Shown here in pieces: positions 1-12,072 of a stretch of DNA of 64,000 bases. The notes under the pieces were generated by a model. The model saw nothing but the letters and a program-made list of their open reading frames with translations, searched no databases and was not told where the DNA came from. Both the position numbers and the translations under genes were made by a program. The stretch lies in contig CM043963.1 in the NCBI GenBank assembly GCA_014529385.2, forward strand, positions 65,032,969-65,096,968. The letters run 5' to 3'. The DNA is from Adiantum capillus-veneris. Lineage: Eukaryota > Streptophyta > Polypodiopsida > Polypodiales > Pteridaceae. Positions within the stretch are counted from its first letter, which is position 1. Each line of letters begins with the position of its first letter.

Positions 1-1252
1 GCTTCGTGGGTTCCTCGATCCTTAAACTTCAAAAAGTATTGTCTCACTTGCTTCTTCGAACCATGTCGGAACCGATGCAACAACACTTGCTCCGGCTCCA
101 TGACTTCAGCTTCATCGATGATCTCCAGTTCTTCTTCTTCCGAAATGTCCTTTGGAGGTGTTCCCGGAAACACTTTCAACCAAGAAACATGGAAAATGTT
201 GTGCATTGACCATGAGTTAGGCAACTGCAATTTCATTGAAACCTCATTTATCTTTTTAATGACTGGAATTGGACCATACATACGAAAAGACAACTTTGGA
301 TACTTCTTTCCAACTTGCTTAAGACGTTGCTTCATGATTCTTTAATACACCCAATCTCCTTCCTTGATCGAAACATCCTGGCGATGCTTATTAGCCTGCC
401 GTGAATAAGGTTCTTGAGCCTTGCTTAGCTGAAGCTTCACACTCTCAATCTATCATCCAATGATTGACTTTTAGCATTGGCATCAGGCATTTGACTGACC
501 GAGCGAGTCAAAAGTGACTGGAACGGACGGCCAAAAGCTGCCTGATACGGAGTTCGACCAATAGCAGAAGAAAAAGAGTCATTCAAAATAGCCTGAACCA
601 ATGGGAGATAGAGCTCCCACTGAGACTGCTGATCATGCACATATGACTTTAAAACATCAAAAGCCAATTGATTGTAAATTTCTGTTTGACCATCTGACTG
701 TGGATGAAAAGCCGATGAAAAATTCAACTTAGTGCCAAAATTTTCAAAAAGAGCGCGCCAAAAATTGGACGTGAACTTAACATCCCTATCTGAAACAATT
801 GATTTTGGCAAACCACAAAGGGGGTACCAATGCTTAATGAACAACCGGGCTACATCTTGTGCAGTAACTGTGGCTTTACAAGGAATCAACATGCAAAACT
901 TGCTGAAACGATCAAGAATTGTCAAACATTGAGTGTTCCTTGAATGCAAACTTGGTGGTAGGTTAGTCACAAAATCCATAGAAATATCTTGAAAAGGGCC
1001 ATTGGAAATAGGCAGCGCAAGCAAGAGGCCTTGCTGCTTACTCCGAGGAGCTTTTACCTTTTGACATATAGTGCAGTGTGTGACATAACGAAACACATCT
1101 TTTTGCATTTTAGGCGAACAAAAGAACCTTTCAATTTTTTCCAAAGTGGTATTCATTCCCCTGTGCCCACCCGTGAGAGAATCATGTGCATCATGCAATA
1201 TGGTTGGCCTGAGAGAGAGCAATACACATAAATGTTGAAGAAAATATAACAA
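1..1252 (-). pseudogene. Integrase and start of chromodomain of element A
   Basis: Integrase joins retroelement cDNA to the chromosome. An open stretch of 271 codons (1252 to 437) begins with the H2C2 zinc-binding region (HDSLTGGH, then CTICQK). The D,D(35)E core follows: D in DISMDFV, D in IVSDRDVKF, and E in QSDGQTEIYN. All three catalytic acidic residues are present. Downstream (436 to 1) the frame is interrupted, but chromodomain-type sequence is readable: MYGPIPVIKKINEV, then LHNIFHVSWLK-like text, then PEQVLLHRF. The reading frame breaks near 345-436 and the end is cut by the window. The chromodomain probably directs insertion to particular chromatin. Confidence 0.85.
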
Positions 1253-1492
1253 ACCATCACGAATGAGATAGTTGCTTGGCCCTTGGGAAGCAAGAGCCTA
1301 CAACCAATGCTTACCAAACTCGGAATCCACATACTGATTCTTCATGCTGTCAAAAGACTCACCCTGAATAGAAAATGTGGATCTTGACTCAAGAGTCAAA
1401 ATCTGTCCTTTGCGACTCAACGCATCTGCAACATGGTTAGCTTTTTAAGGCACATACTCAATTAAACCTCCAAATTGATCAAAAAATTGTGA

Positions 1493-2635
1493 TCACCGTG
1501 CTTGGCGATCACTCCAATGTGCACTAGGCATAGACTGGAGCCACTTGAGGGCTCGATGATCTGTGTGCACTGTAAACTCTCTACCATAAAGAAAATGCTT
1601 CCAATGCTTAAGAGAGTGAATGACAAACAAAAGTTCTTTATCATAAACTGAATAATTCTTTTCCGCACTATTGAGCTTCCGGCTAAGGAAAGCTACAGAA
1701 CGACCATGCTGTTGAAGCACAACGCCTATGGCGACATTGCTCGCATCCCTCCATACCTCAAAGGGATCATCCCAAGAGGCAAGGATAAGACACGGTGCTT
1801 CTGTCATCGCAACCTTGAGAGCTGCGAAAGCCTCAATGGCTGCATCTGGCAAGTCTACGCGCTGACGGCGAGTCTATACCCCTTTCAAAACATCAATCAT
1901 AGGTGTAGCAATGCGTGCAAAATTCTCTATGTGCGAACTATATGCTTGACATAAACCAAGAAAAGAACGCACATCATATGCAGTTTTAGACAAATCCAAT
2001 TACGAACCTGTTCCACGTTCGCGGGATCTAGCTTGACGCCTTCTGCAGAAATGATATAACCCAGATAAGTGACTTCAGTAAGAAAAAATTCAGACTTCTT
2101 AGGTGCAATGTACAATTGACACTCATCCAAACGAGTTCGTACTCTTTCGACATCTCTTTCATGTTGTTCCCACGATGCAGAAAAAATGAGAATATCATCC
2201 AAGAAGATGAACACACATACACCGACCATATCGCCGAAATGACCTACCATGAGACGATTAAATGTACCCACGGCACCTGTCAATCCAAAAGGCATAACAA
2301 TATACCCATTGCCCTCGCTCGGTGCGAAAAGCGGTCTTGAAAATGTCGCCTTTGAATAGCTGTACGTGATGGTATCCACTTTTGAGATCGACCTTGCTGA
2401 AAACCTTTGCCCCATTGAGCCTATCGAGGATATACTCAATGCGAGGCATCGGAAACTTGTTCTTGACGGTCATCTTGTTTAATGCCCTGTAATCAACACA
2501 CAAACGAGACGAACCATCCTTCTTGCGAACAAACAAAATAGGGGCAGCAAAAGGACTTACACTAGGGCGTATAAATCCTCTAGCCACCAACTCCGTGAGT
2601 TGTCGCTCTAACTCTTCCTCCCGTGTCTTGTTCAA
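1493..2635 (-). pseudogene. Reverse transcriptase and RNase H of element A, frameshifted
   Basis: This copies element RNA into DNA and removes the RNA strand. The fragment 2635-2258 carries the fingers and first palm: VRKKDGSSRLCVDYRALNK, then FSKVDLKSGYHHV. After a frameshift, 2439-1927 carries VMPFGLTGAVGTFNRLM and the catalytic box FLDDILIFS (YVDD in many relatives). After another break, 1852-1493 carries RNase H: WRDASNVAIGVVLQQHG with its catalytic Asp, YSVYDKELLFVIHSLKHW, and TVHTDHRALKWLQ. At least two frameshifts separate the parts, so no functional polyprotein can be made from this copy. Confidence 0.9.
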
Positions 2636-2785
2636 ACGATAGGGAGCCTTACTGACAGGCTATGCCCCCTCCATAAGCTCGATGCGATGGTCCTCCGGCC
2701 GCTCGGGTGGGAGACGAGGTGGAAGATCATCCTGTAAAAAGAGATGTTTAAACTTCGTAAACAAATCTGAATACTTAGCTGGAGC

Positions 2786-3262
2786 CTAAATGCTCTGGGA
2801 AACTGGAGCAGCATAGAAGAATGCCGCTTGTGCTCCTCGTCGTAATTCACGCTTTACTTGCACATGAGAGATGAGAGGCAAAGAATGCAAGCTCTCCTTA
2901 GCACGAATGATGAGGGGGGAATCGGTTTTGGCATGTAAAGTGAGAGTGTTAGCCTCCCAATCAATGATAGGGTTGAGTTCACGAAACCATCTTATGCCCA
3001 AAATCATATCACATCCTGAGAGAGGAGACACAAGAAATGTCCTACTGAAAGAAGCTTGTTGCATGGTAAACATCACATCAAGGCACTCCTTCGTGATGAG
3101 AGAGTCCATACCAGGAGCGAAGCCAGAAACCTCGAGAGGAGATTTTTGACTAACCTCTAGGCGGGCTCTCTCAACAAGAGAGGGACTAATCACATCATGC
3201 ATACTGCCTGGATCAAACAATATGATAAAACGTTGACCCTTTACATGACCATAACACTTCAT
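2786..3262 (-). pseudogene. Aspartic protease of element A
   Basis: This is the retropepsin-type protease that matures Gag-Pol. The open stretch of 158 codons contains the active-site region IILFDPGSMHDVI, where the usual DSG or DTG is DPG, and the C-terminal flap-side motif CDMILGIRWF, typical of retropepsins. It lies between gag and RT in the expected order but in a different frame from both. The Ser/Thr to Pro change at the active site may itself inactivate it. Confidence 0.8.
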
Positions 3263-3315
3263 GAGAGACTCATCAATGTGTGTGTCAGAGTCATGAGAAG
3301 ATTCAGGGTGGTGTG

Positions 3316-4659
3316 TTATAATGCTTGTGGTTGCTGTGGGTGCCGTCTGTTCTTTAGGTGGGGCTGTCTTAGGACAAGCCTCTTAATGTGACCCTTGACG
3401 TGACATTGAAAACATCTACCTTCTTTAGCATAAACCACTTGTTCTTCAGCCGTGATGTATCCTTCTATAATTCCTTGTGCAGCTTTTTCATCTGGGGTTA
3501 GCTTAGGTTTTGCAGGTGCTTTAGCTTTACCCTTAGATTCAGCGTTAGAGTTCTTTTCCAAGGAATTAGAGGAAGAAGGGCTAGAAGAATTACCATTCTT
3601 ACTATTCTTACCGTTCTTACCATTCTGCGTGTTCTGAGAATTCTGCGGGGTTCCTTGAGAAGTCTTGTTTTCCTTAGGCTTTCCCTTGTTGTGCTTCATC
3701 TCGTGTGCGAGAGCAATCGCTACCGCCTTGTTGAGATCGATTGGATCAAGTACCTCGACATCATACTTGATATACTCGTTCAATTCGTAAAGAAATGCCT
3801 CCTTGCACTCCGCATCCGATTTGCGTAATTGAGTGCCGAGCTGCAACACATGATTAGAGAAAGACATAACCGGCATACCATTCTGCTTGAGAGCGCGCCA
3901 ATCGTCCTTCAATCGTGCGAGGTTCTGAGGTGGCATAAACCGCGCCTTGAGTTTGTCTTGGAAATCAGCCCAACTGAAGGACAGGGGCGTGAGTTCGTCG
4001 GCTTCCTCTAGGTGTGTGGCTAGCTGTGCCTCTTGCCATGCGTGGTACCAATTGATGGCATCACCGGCAAGGTACATAGTTGCCGTCAATACCTTGCTAT
4101 TCCCTGTCTTCTTAGTTGTCGCAAAATAAGCATTAAATTGATGCAACCAAGAATAAATAACCGTAGCATCCATCTTAACATCATACTTACTGAAAGTCAA
4201 CTTCTTTGTGTGACTGGGTTGTTGGAATCCGCATCATGGCTTGCGCCACTTGACGAACTCCCACGATCTTTGGCTGGTTCGGACTTTGAGGCGAGTACTT
4301 GTCGAACCAATTCTTGAGTACGTAGTTCTCTTTGAGCCTCACGCTCGGCCTCCTAGACCGCGCGTCTTGCTGCCGCTTCCTCCTTTCTTTGTGCTTTTCT
4401 TTCTTTTTGTACGTCGCGTTCGCCTTCCAAGGCAATGCGAGTCTCTTCTTGTTTGGCCATCATGTCCATCATCGACTTGACCATTGCCTCCATAGGATTT
4501 GGTACACTTTGTGGCGTAGATGGCAAAGGGGGAGGGTCGGAAAATCTCTTGGTGGGGAAAATTCTTCGTCACCTCTCTCATGCTCATCACCTGTATGCGA
4601 AGTATCCATTCCGCTTCGGGTGACGACCATGCACTATGATCTTTGGTTCTTAAGTTCAC
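3316..4659 (-). pseudogene. Gag of element A, broken at its N-terminal side
   Basis: Gag is the structural particle protein. The main open stretch (4200-3316, 294 codons) has the retrotransposon Gag core (YLAGDAINWYHAWQEA, then WADFQDKLKARFMPP), a basic low-complexity stretch rich in Asn, Gly, Lys and Ser, and a zinc knuckle CFQCHVKGHIKR near residue 262. Upstream pieces (4435-4187 and 4659-4339) are in other frames and look like a charged N-terminal part. Their frame shifts mean that the original start cannot be fixed. Confidence 0.75.
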
Positions 4660-5024
4660 GAGGAACTTGGGTTCTTGAGGGTCTTGAGTTTCTTGAGGTT
4701 CTTGAGGTGCTTGAGGTTTTCTTTCACTTGCAAACCGTGTTTGAGAAGGATCTTCTCTTCACCTGAGTTCTACTCCTTTCCACGGGCGCATCCCTTGGCG
4801 GCCTTGCGCTCACACCAAGGTTGCTTTTTCCCACCTCGATGAGTGAAAAGAGACACAAGGGGAGGCTGGACAAGCCCTTCTTTCTTGGGATTCCTGTCAC
4901 TCTTCAAAAACACGATTAGGAATCGACATGCAAGCGAACTTGGGTTCGTGCGACTGCAACAAGCAAAAAAAAATTCTTGTGATTCTTGTGGTTCTTTCCT
5001 TGAGTGATACAGAACATTGCCAAA

Positions 5025-5036
5025 GCTCTGATACCA
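5025..5036 (-). promoter_or_regulatory. Primer binding site (initiator Met tRNA type) of element A
   Basis: On the minus strand the sequence reads TGGTATCAGAGC, the standard PBS complementary to the 3' end of plant initiator tRNA-Met. It lies one base from the LTR end, as expected. This fixes the LTR boundary at 5038. Confidence 0.9.
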
Positions 5037-5037
5037 A

Positions 5038-6118
5038 TGTAAGGTGCAGCGGAATGAATGTTGTTTTTTTCTCAAGATGAGTGTTCCATATTTTGCTCAA
5101 GGTTCCTTTTAGTTTTTATGGAAGGGAGAGCCTTCCGTTCTTAATGGAGAGTGCTATGATCGTGAACAAAGTGAGGGGACACTGTGCGTGCAAGTGTATG
5201 AGATTGAGAGAGAAGAGAGATACGACACTAGAGATGTTGTAAAACCCTCCTCCAAAGGCCCCACTCTCGTTGGCGAGAGTGGTCTACGATTGATTGCACA
5301 AACTGGTACAATGATGATGCATGAAACTGATGCAAGTGTAGGCTATGTCGACGATGACGACGAGGATGGCGAGGCCGACAATAGGGCTGAAAACTGAATG
5401 TTTTTACCTGCTGTCCAAAAACGCTCAAGGCTGAAATCTACTGCGATTGAAATGCTGAAATCGAGGCTGATTTTCTGCTGTTTGAAAAACGCAGGTTTGG
5501 CTGAAGAAAACGCTGATGTGTAGGCTGCGTTTTGGTGCTGAAAATGCTGCTTTATCTGCTGCTGGTCAGTGCTGAAAACGCCAGGGAAAAGTGGGCGACA
5601 AGGCTATGTAAAAAGCTAGATGCAAGAGGGCAAAGCGGTTTGGTGTCTGCTGAAAAATGCCAAGGGGAAAAGAGGGCTGGTGATGAGGAAAAACGCTAGG
5701 GCCTGTGAGAGGGAAAATCGCCAAGGGTTGCTTGGAGAGTCTTGCTGAGAGAGAGGGAACCTGTCGCCAATGGCCTGCTGTTCTCCTTGCAGATCTGCTG
5801 TTTGGTGCTAACCTTGGTTTGCTTATATATTTTCTTACCCAAGTCACTTAAATTAATAAGTGAAAAATGTAAAAAATAGGTAAAATAGGCTAAATGCACT
5901 GGAAAATTCCCCTGAAGGATTCTGATGGGAATGTTTATGATCATGCTGTGTGCAACCAGAGGATATGCATCTATACTAAGTGACTGGGCATGCATGGTCT
6001 ACGAATAGACTCACAAAAGTGCCGGATCACTTCTAATCTAGACTGACTGGACTGACGGAACCCTGTTATGCTGTAGCTTTTGTCCACGGACACATAGGGT
6101 TGGATGTGTCATGTGACA
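5038..6118 (-). repeat. 5' LTR of element A (right end approximate)
   Basis: The LTR begins on the plus strand as TGTAAGGTGCAGCGG directly beside the PBS. The interior (5390-5830) is rich in variants of GCTGAAAACGC. The right end near 6118 (GTGACA) is chosen only because other LTRs in this window end in ACA. The partner LTR is outside the window, so the end could be several hundred bases off. Confidence 0.6.
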
Positions 6119-6447
6119 GGTAGTGTCAATAGCAATCGCATTTGTGTGTCCTCGGGTCTATCCATTGGGCATGTCAGTTCGATGCCGGACCACCCTCGGT
6201 CACTTGTGTGAGCAGATTGTTATCATCATGGAAATCCTTTCCCAGATCTCTCTCTCTCTCTCTCTCATTCTCAGATGTCCTATCTCTCTCTACGTCAGTG
6301 ATCTCTCTTCTCCATAGGTGTGCCTTGTTCATGTGTTTGGCATTGTAAGTTTTCTAGATCTGAGTCGAGGTACCCACTGGATCACGAGCGAGTTCTTGTC
6401 TTCATTGCATCTTCCGCTGCCACCTTTGACAATATGGTCGAGATGGA
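6119..6447. other. Unassigned stretch with a short (TC)n tract
   Basis: I see no gene. There is a short TC microsatellite at about 6247-6268. The stretch separates the LTR of element A from the integrase relic of another element. Confidence 0.5.
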
Positions 6448-7610
6448 GTGCTGTGGAGAGTCCTCTACAAAGAGGAGATTGGCATGGCGTTGGAGCAATG
6501 TCATGAAGAGAGCGGACATCTAGGCAAAGATCAAGTATTGTTTCACATTTTGAGAGGTGGTTTTTGGTGGCCGTCTATTGTACGAGATGTGCACTACTTG
6601 TGCAAGACGTGCCATGATGCCATCAATGCCAGACAATGGATGAAAGACGATTGGGAGCCGCAGGGGTTATCATAGCTCGGGATGCGTTTGAAAAATGGGG
6701 TTTGGATGCTATTGGTCTGTTGCCCAAGTCAGCGAGTGGTAAGTACATTGTGGTGGGCATTGATTATCTTACGGGTTGGAGCTAAGGCAGTGAAAGAGGT
6801 AAATGCTCACATAGTTGCTCAGTTTGTTTTTGATTGCATATGTTGCTGGCTGGAGTGCCTTGGGTGCTCATTTCTGATTGAGGTCAAGGGTTTAGAAGTA
6901 AGCTGGTGCGTGCACTAGTGGAAAAGCTGGGTATTCTCAACACAGGTTATCTCCATATCATCCACATTGCAATGGTCTAATTGAGAGTGCAAACGGGCAA
7001 ATAGTAAAAATGCTCACCAAGTATGTATACAAGCAGATTGAAGATGGGAAACTAATCTCAACAAGTGTTTGTGGGCATACAGGGCTTCTTACAAAGTTGC
7101 TACCAACTTTACTCCTAATGAGTTGGTTTATGGCAAAGATGCGGTGCTGCTTGTGCACGTGCAATTAGGTGCATTGAAAGGTGTGTGGCAGATTCATAAC
7201 TCTCATCAAGATGTTTTCAAGATAAGTGTACAAGTCTTGAAGCTTTGAAGATGGATTGAGAGGCGGCATCAGATTTCTATGTGAAGTAGCGGGAGAAAAG
7301 AGTGGCTAAGTTCAACCAACACTTGTGAGAAAAGTAGATAGAGAAGGGTGATTTGGTGATAAGGTATGAAAGCTATCTGGAATTTACCTTCCAGAAGGAA
7401 TTCAAGAAGTGGACAAGGCCCTACAAGGTCGATCAAGTTTTCTCCAATGGTACTTATTTGGTGATGTGGATGAAGGGTTGTTTTCTTAAGCACAGGGTGA
7501 ATGGTGTGCATCTCAAGCTCTATTGTGAGGGAGTTGGTGCTTGCAGTGCATCAAGTATTGATAGAAGGGGTTGGACAATCAACCTAGGCAGGACCTCTCT
7601 ACACCGCCAA
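6448..7610 (+). pseudogene. Decayed Ty3/gypsy integrase relic
   Basis: The plus strand encodes an H2C2 zinc finger (HEESGHLGKDQV, FWWPSIVRDVHY, LCKTCHD). Shifted pieces of the integrase core follow: FEKWGL-AIGLLP, then GKYIVVGIDYLTGW in another frame, then HPHCNGLIESANGQIV near 6960-7000, which holds the position of the catalytic Glu. The tail to about 7600 resembles the integrase C-terminal segment (FTFQKEFKKWTRPYKVDQV). Several stops and frameshifts are present. The variant differs from the integrases of elements A and B, so it is a separate family. Confidence 0.7.
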
Positions 7611-9194
7611 TAAAACTTTGCTCCCAGTATTTACTAGTTTTGCAGTTTCCTAGTTCCAATAATCATGGGTTTGGTTGAACATGAATGTTCAACAAGAGGC
7701 TATAAAGAGTGCAATGCAGGGTTTTGTGGGCTCTCAAGGGCATGCCAAGGTAATGAGCAGCTGTGGAGATCAAGAGCAGGCGAAGGGCAACGGACATGTA
7801 TGCTATATGTGGCTTTTAGGGCCAAAACGCTTTGCTATGATGTCTGTCAAGGGTGACTGGTCAAAGTGTACAAAGTGCAAAAATGGGAGTGCCAAAGGTG
7901 GCCCTCAGTTTGGTCTACAAGCTGGTCTAGATGGCTCCTCAAACGGAGCTATGGGGTGAAAGTTATGGCAACTTGAAGTTCAAAGTGGTTTGCAGATCCA
8001 TACCGGATAGGACAGTTGCAGATGATGGGTAAAAGATGAAGTGGATGCATGGGCCTGAAGTGCTCGTCTTATGGTCTTTTCGGATCGACAATTGGAGTTC
8101 AAATGGCTAAGATATGATCGGTTGAAGTTTCAGCGGGGGCCAGTTATGTGCCAGATAGGTCGCCTCAATCGATGTTCCATTTGGGGTTTTCTCAGCCTTG
8201 TCAGGGTTTGTACGGAAGCTATGTGATATATGAAGGCCATGGGAGTTGACGGCTAGTCAATTGGATTGCGGATTGGCAAGATATTGAAAGTTGAAGTTGA
8301 CGGCAATTGTCGGCAGTACGGTGCCAGATGGATTTTTCCAATTTTGATGGCCTCAGTTGGTGGGCTTGACAAAGTAGAAAAGCAGTGAGGTTTGCATAGT
8401 CACCGGCACTTTTGAGTAGAAGTTGCGGCTGAGTGATTAGAGCACTAGCCAAAAAGTGGCAGCCTGTGGAAGGTTGGAGGAAAAAGAGTTTTTCTGAGTA
8501 GTTTTGGGGGCATTGGGGAGTTGGTTGAATTGTGGATTGCCATGTGGCAGAGCAATTAGGCCTTTGCACAGGGACTAGGTATTTATAATGGGGTATGAAC
8601 CCTCATAAGGCAACCAAGTCTAAGAGAGAGCTCAAGGAGCTCGTTGGCCATGGCGAAGCATTGCTCGGCGTTGTTGAGGGCGCTCAAAGGTGGTGCAAGG
8701 CGGGTTTTGGCGGAGCTGGGCTTCGATGTTGTTGTCGGTCGGCAATTTCTGTGGAGAGCTCTCAACAAGGAGAAGAGAGCTCTTCACAGGGAGCGGAAAG
8801 GTGTACTCAAGCTTGAAGTTATCAAAGCCCACCTTTTTCAAATGCTGTCGATTCCCCCTTCCCCCTTTCTCTCTAGTCTGGTGCTCTTGTACCTTGGTGT
8901 CGACTCCGACGCGTGTCCGTGTTCCCCCCGGATTGTGGTTTATGTGGTGTAAAGAGAGAGAATCTAAGAGAGTGATTGCGATGAGTGTAATTGGAGCAGA
9001 GGGTGTGTGGTGTGAGTTTGAATTCTCCAAGTTGTGTCGGCGGGTGTTTGCACGTTGTGATCAGTTTCTGGTGGGAAAATTGTGTTGTTTTGAAGGTGAA
9101 TCTGAGAGGAGTGGGGTGTTGTGAGTGCCCTGGGCTATAGAGAGGCATCTGTGTGTGTTTTCGGGTGTGTTCCCATTCCCCCTCTCCAACGTCA
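7611..9194. other. Unclassified, probably retroelement-derived
   Basis: I recognise no protein domain on either strand. Open stretches on the plus strand at 8595-9124 overlap in several frames and have no motif I can identify, so I do not call a gene. The position between an integrase relic and an LTR fragment suggests 3' internal or LTR sequence of older elements. Confidence 0.4.
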
Positions 9195-9412
9195 TCACTT
9201 CTCCACGCAATTCTTCTTTGTGTGTGTGTGTGTGTGTGTGAGTGGATCTCGCTTTATCTTTAGGTCAGTTAGGCTCCATCGCATGGGGTCCCATAAGGTC
9301 GTGGGATTTTCTTCTGCTTCTTCTTTTTCTGTTGCTTCTTCTCCTTAGGGTTTATGCCCTTGGGCCGGGATCTACAGGTTGGCTCCGTTCTTGAGTAGCC
9401 TGACACATGGCG
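9195..9412 (-). repeat. Fragment of the TGTCAC LTR family, minus strand
   Basis: Read on the minus strand this segment closely matches the start of the LTR at 24408. Both contain AACGGAGCCAACCTGTAGAT, then AACCCTAAG, then CTTATGGGACCC, then TGACCTAAAGA, then CCACTCACACACA followed by AAGAATTGCGTG. The copy here is truncated on both sides and has an expanded (GT)n tract at about 9219-9240. Confidence 0.75.
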
Positions 9413-9699
9413 CTTGAAATTTATCATCAGCCCAAAAAAAGAGTCGTAATTGCTTGTGGTTATGCGTGCAAAATAGACAGTAATCAATAATCCAGCTTAG
9501 TAGACATTGACTCTATGTACACATGCAATTTGTTTACTCAAACCATGCAACAATGATCATTGAGTAATCACAATCACGTTCACAATGTTATTTGCATTGA
9601 GATCTCACACACGAATCATGATCAATACGACTTATTTAGGCATCACTAAATCTCGTCATTTTAAGATTGGCATCACCTCATCGGTGAATTGAGATAAAA
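9413..9699. other. No feature recognised
   Basis: This is AT-rich sequence between an LTR fragment and a gag-protease relic. I see no gene, tRNA or clear repeat. Confidence 0.4.
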
Positions 9700-10140
9700 T
9701 GATGCAGGCATTTCATCTCGTGGAATTGATAGGTTTTAGAAAGATCGAGTAAGCAAGAAGACTTGATTTCTTTGATTTAGAGATAGCAGTAATAGATACA
9801 ATGGGGACTAACTCGCCCATCAATTTAACATCTATGCCTTCGTTTTTAGTCGACACTTTCTAGCCTTTGACTAAACCACTACACTCTTTCGATGCCAAGG
9901 CATCCCCAAAAGCACATTGCACTGCTTAAGTGGCATGATATGGAAGTCTCGGGACTTCATACCCTTGTGCCTCTAGGTCTTCAGGCTTCTCCTCCTTGCC
10001 AAAATGTGCCCTACTTCTCCAGAGTCCACACCCATGGCACTTCCCTTGCTTGTAGTATTCTGCCCTTTGCATGACAGACATATGAGGGGCTGTGGACTTC
10101 TTCTGAACCAGCTTCTTACCTTTCTTCTTCAAAAGTATCC
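9700..10140 (-). pseudogene. Gag zinc-knuckle and protease relic related to element B
   Basis: On the minus strand, 10132-9926 encodes a Lys-rich start and a CHGCG-containing piece (YYKQGKCHGCGLW) resembling a damaged gag zinc knuckle. Beyond a stop, TKNEGIDVKLMGELVPIVS and AISKSKKSSCLLDLSK parallel the element B text at about 34110-34270 (TEKGITIVLDIKLKGESVPI, then SALSKLMKSSLFVYSI). It is a heavily decayed fragment of a related Ty3 element. Confidence 0.6.
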
Positions 10141-11010
10141 TTCTCGGAAGATTTGGATACAGGATTATCCGTTACAAATGTCAAGGAGCTTGTCATTCAA
10201 TCTTCTAATTATGTGTCTGCTTTACTGTTTTGAATTGTCCCACTTGTATAAGTCTACCCTCGCATCCCATAAATTATTCCTCAAGTTCTTTGATTAAAAC
10301 ATCTTTTCACTTATTTGGGTTTCCATTACGATTCAAAAGCAGTACATGCATCATCCATTTTCTTTTGCACCACAAATTCCAGTACATAGAGGAGAGCACT
10401 GTGGATGACCTCTAGGATGAGGGCTGTATCTCTAGTTGGAGCTTCTCAAAGATGTAGGTAGGTATTTACAAGGAGTTGTGGTGAGACAAGTTGGAGGCTT
10501 CTTAAAGCTAAATCATTATATTTCAACAAATTCTCTTCTATTATAAGTTGACACATTAAAATCGAGGCATTTTATCATCATAGTACATGTTAATGGCTGT
10601 GTTTTCAATAAATAATACATTGAATAGTAATGGTTGTGTTTTTAAGTTGATGGTGCCATATAATGTTCATGCAAAGTTAGCTTGTTGTCCATGTAGGATT
10701 CTCATACAATCTAAATGTTTCTCTCTTGTACCTTTTCTCCCTACATATACACATATGGGAACACCTTGACAACAATGATCTTTGTTCATGTTGTCCTCAA
10801 AAGGGCTTGCATTTCCCCTCTTAATGCCGTGTGCATCTCAACTTGAAATTCATGTAGCTTTCTTTTTGCAAGACCGTCCTCATATGTGTTTACAATTTTG
10901 CTTGTCTCTATTCAATATAGCTCTCAAAATTTTGGTTCTTAAATTTTTGATTAGATGTAATAATGGAGAGTCTTCTTCAGTGATACTCTTAAGTCATACA
11001 CTTCATGCAG
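10141..11010. other. AT-rich stretch upstream of the HSCB exons, probably intron
   Basis: No coding signature is visible. It precedes a good splice acceptor at 11009-11010, so at least its right part should be intron. I searched it by eye for a J-domain exon (HPD motif) and found none. Confidence 0.45.
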
Positions 11011-11531
11011 CTGAAGCTACGAGGCATACATGTGGAGGAAGAAGGAACTGTGACTGATTCTGAATTAATAATGGAGGTGATGATTTTTCATCATTGACAT
11101 GGTCTTTAAGAGAATCTCATGATTCATTATCGTACGGAATGTGTGCAATTGATGAAAAATTTGTGCCTATACAAACTTACCTTTTTTGGTGAGATAAATG
11201 GTGCAAATATATACTGATAGGACATTGTTGATGGTTGTTTCTCACGCATAGGTGATGGAAATCAGAGAGACTCTTCAGAGCAAACCAACTAAAGACGTAC
11301 TTGAACAATTAAACAAGCAAGTAAGAAAGTTGAATCAGATGCATGATTTACTGGTTTGTCATTGAAACATTGCTGACATAGTTCTTGCAGGCAATGGCAA
11401 GGATGGATGAATGGAGTCGTGCTTTCAAAACCGCTTTAGAAGAAGGGAATGACACAGCTGCAGTTGGCGCTTTGCAAAGGATGTCATACTTTGGCCGGGT
11501 GTGTGAAGACATCAATAGAGAGCTTCTTTGA
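11011..11531 (+). CDS. HSCB: HSCB/HSC20-type iron-sulfur co-chaperone, last three exons
   Basis: HSCB is a J-type co-chaperone that hands iron-sulfur clusters from the scaffold ISU to the HSP70 chaperone, mainly in mitochondria. Three exons join in frame. Exon 11011-11076 encodes LKLRGIHVEEEGTVTDSEL and IME. Exon 11252-11320 encodes VMEIRETLQSKPTKDVLEQL and NKQ. Exon 11391-11531 encodes MARMDEWSRAFKTALEEG, then ALQRMSYFGRVCEDINREL and a TGA stop. Introns have GT donors (11077, 11321) and AG acceptors (11010, 11251, 11390). The order matches the C-terminal HSCB helical domain that binds the scaffold (EIRE, then QRMSYF near the end). The J domain with HPD and any targeting peptide are not visible upstream within the window. 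They may lie beyond retroelement-filled introns, or the copy may be partial. Confidence 0.75.
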
Positions 11532-11980
11532 GAAAATGCTTTTGAAGTAAGATGGCTGTGAGGTTTTCAGCCCTTGCATTCTGCTTATTCAAAAAAGACT
11601 CCATATTTTTTTTGCTATCTTGAAAGTACACACAAAAAAGAAATTACATATTATTGCTGGCAAGAATTGTACATTTTCAATTTTGAAGGGATCAAATTGA
11701 TCTAGGAGTCCACAAATTGTTTCCCTCACATAAGATTTCTAAACAAAGGTAAATGAAGCCTTTACAATACCTGTCCGTTTTAAGTATGTGTACCCTTTGA
11801 TGCATAATACCAGATCAGTTTGTGATATGAAATGTGCACTACCAGGAAGTGGTAAATTACATGGTGGATTCTTGTTGAGAAAATGATTGTACCAATTGGC
11901 ATGCCTAAAAGAAATTTTAGGAAGGCTCTCTAAATAGTAACCGCAAGTGTGAAATACAAGCCCTTTAAGTGTAACCTGCA

Positions 11981-12072
<92 letters not shown>

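Larger units (their letters stand above)
1..6118 (-). mobile_element. Ty3/gypsy chromovirus A, incomplete (3' end off the left edge)
   Basis: Read on the minus strand the order is LTR (5038 to about 6118), PBS, gag, protease, RT, RNase H, integrase and chromodomain, which is the canonical Ty3/gypsy order. The chromodomain at the left edge places it with chromoviruses. Each domain lies in a separate, shifted or interrupted frame, so the copy is dead. The 3' LTR is outside the window. The right edge of the 5' LTR is approximate because no second LTR is available for comparison. Confidence 0.85.

Noticed and set aside
8595-9124. Overlapping open frames on both strands
   Set aside because: Several frames of similar length overlap with no motif, no splice logic and adjacent LTR fragments; chance openness is more likely.
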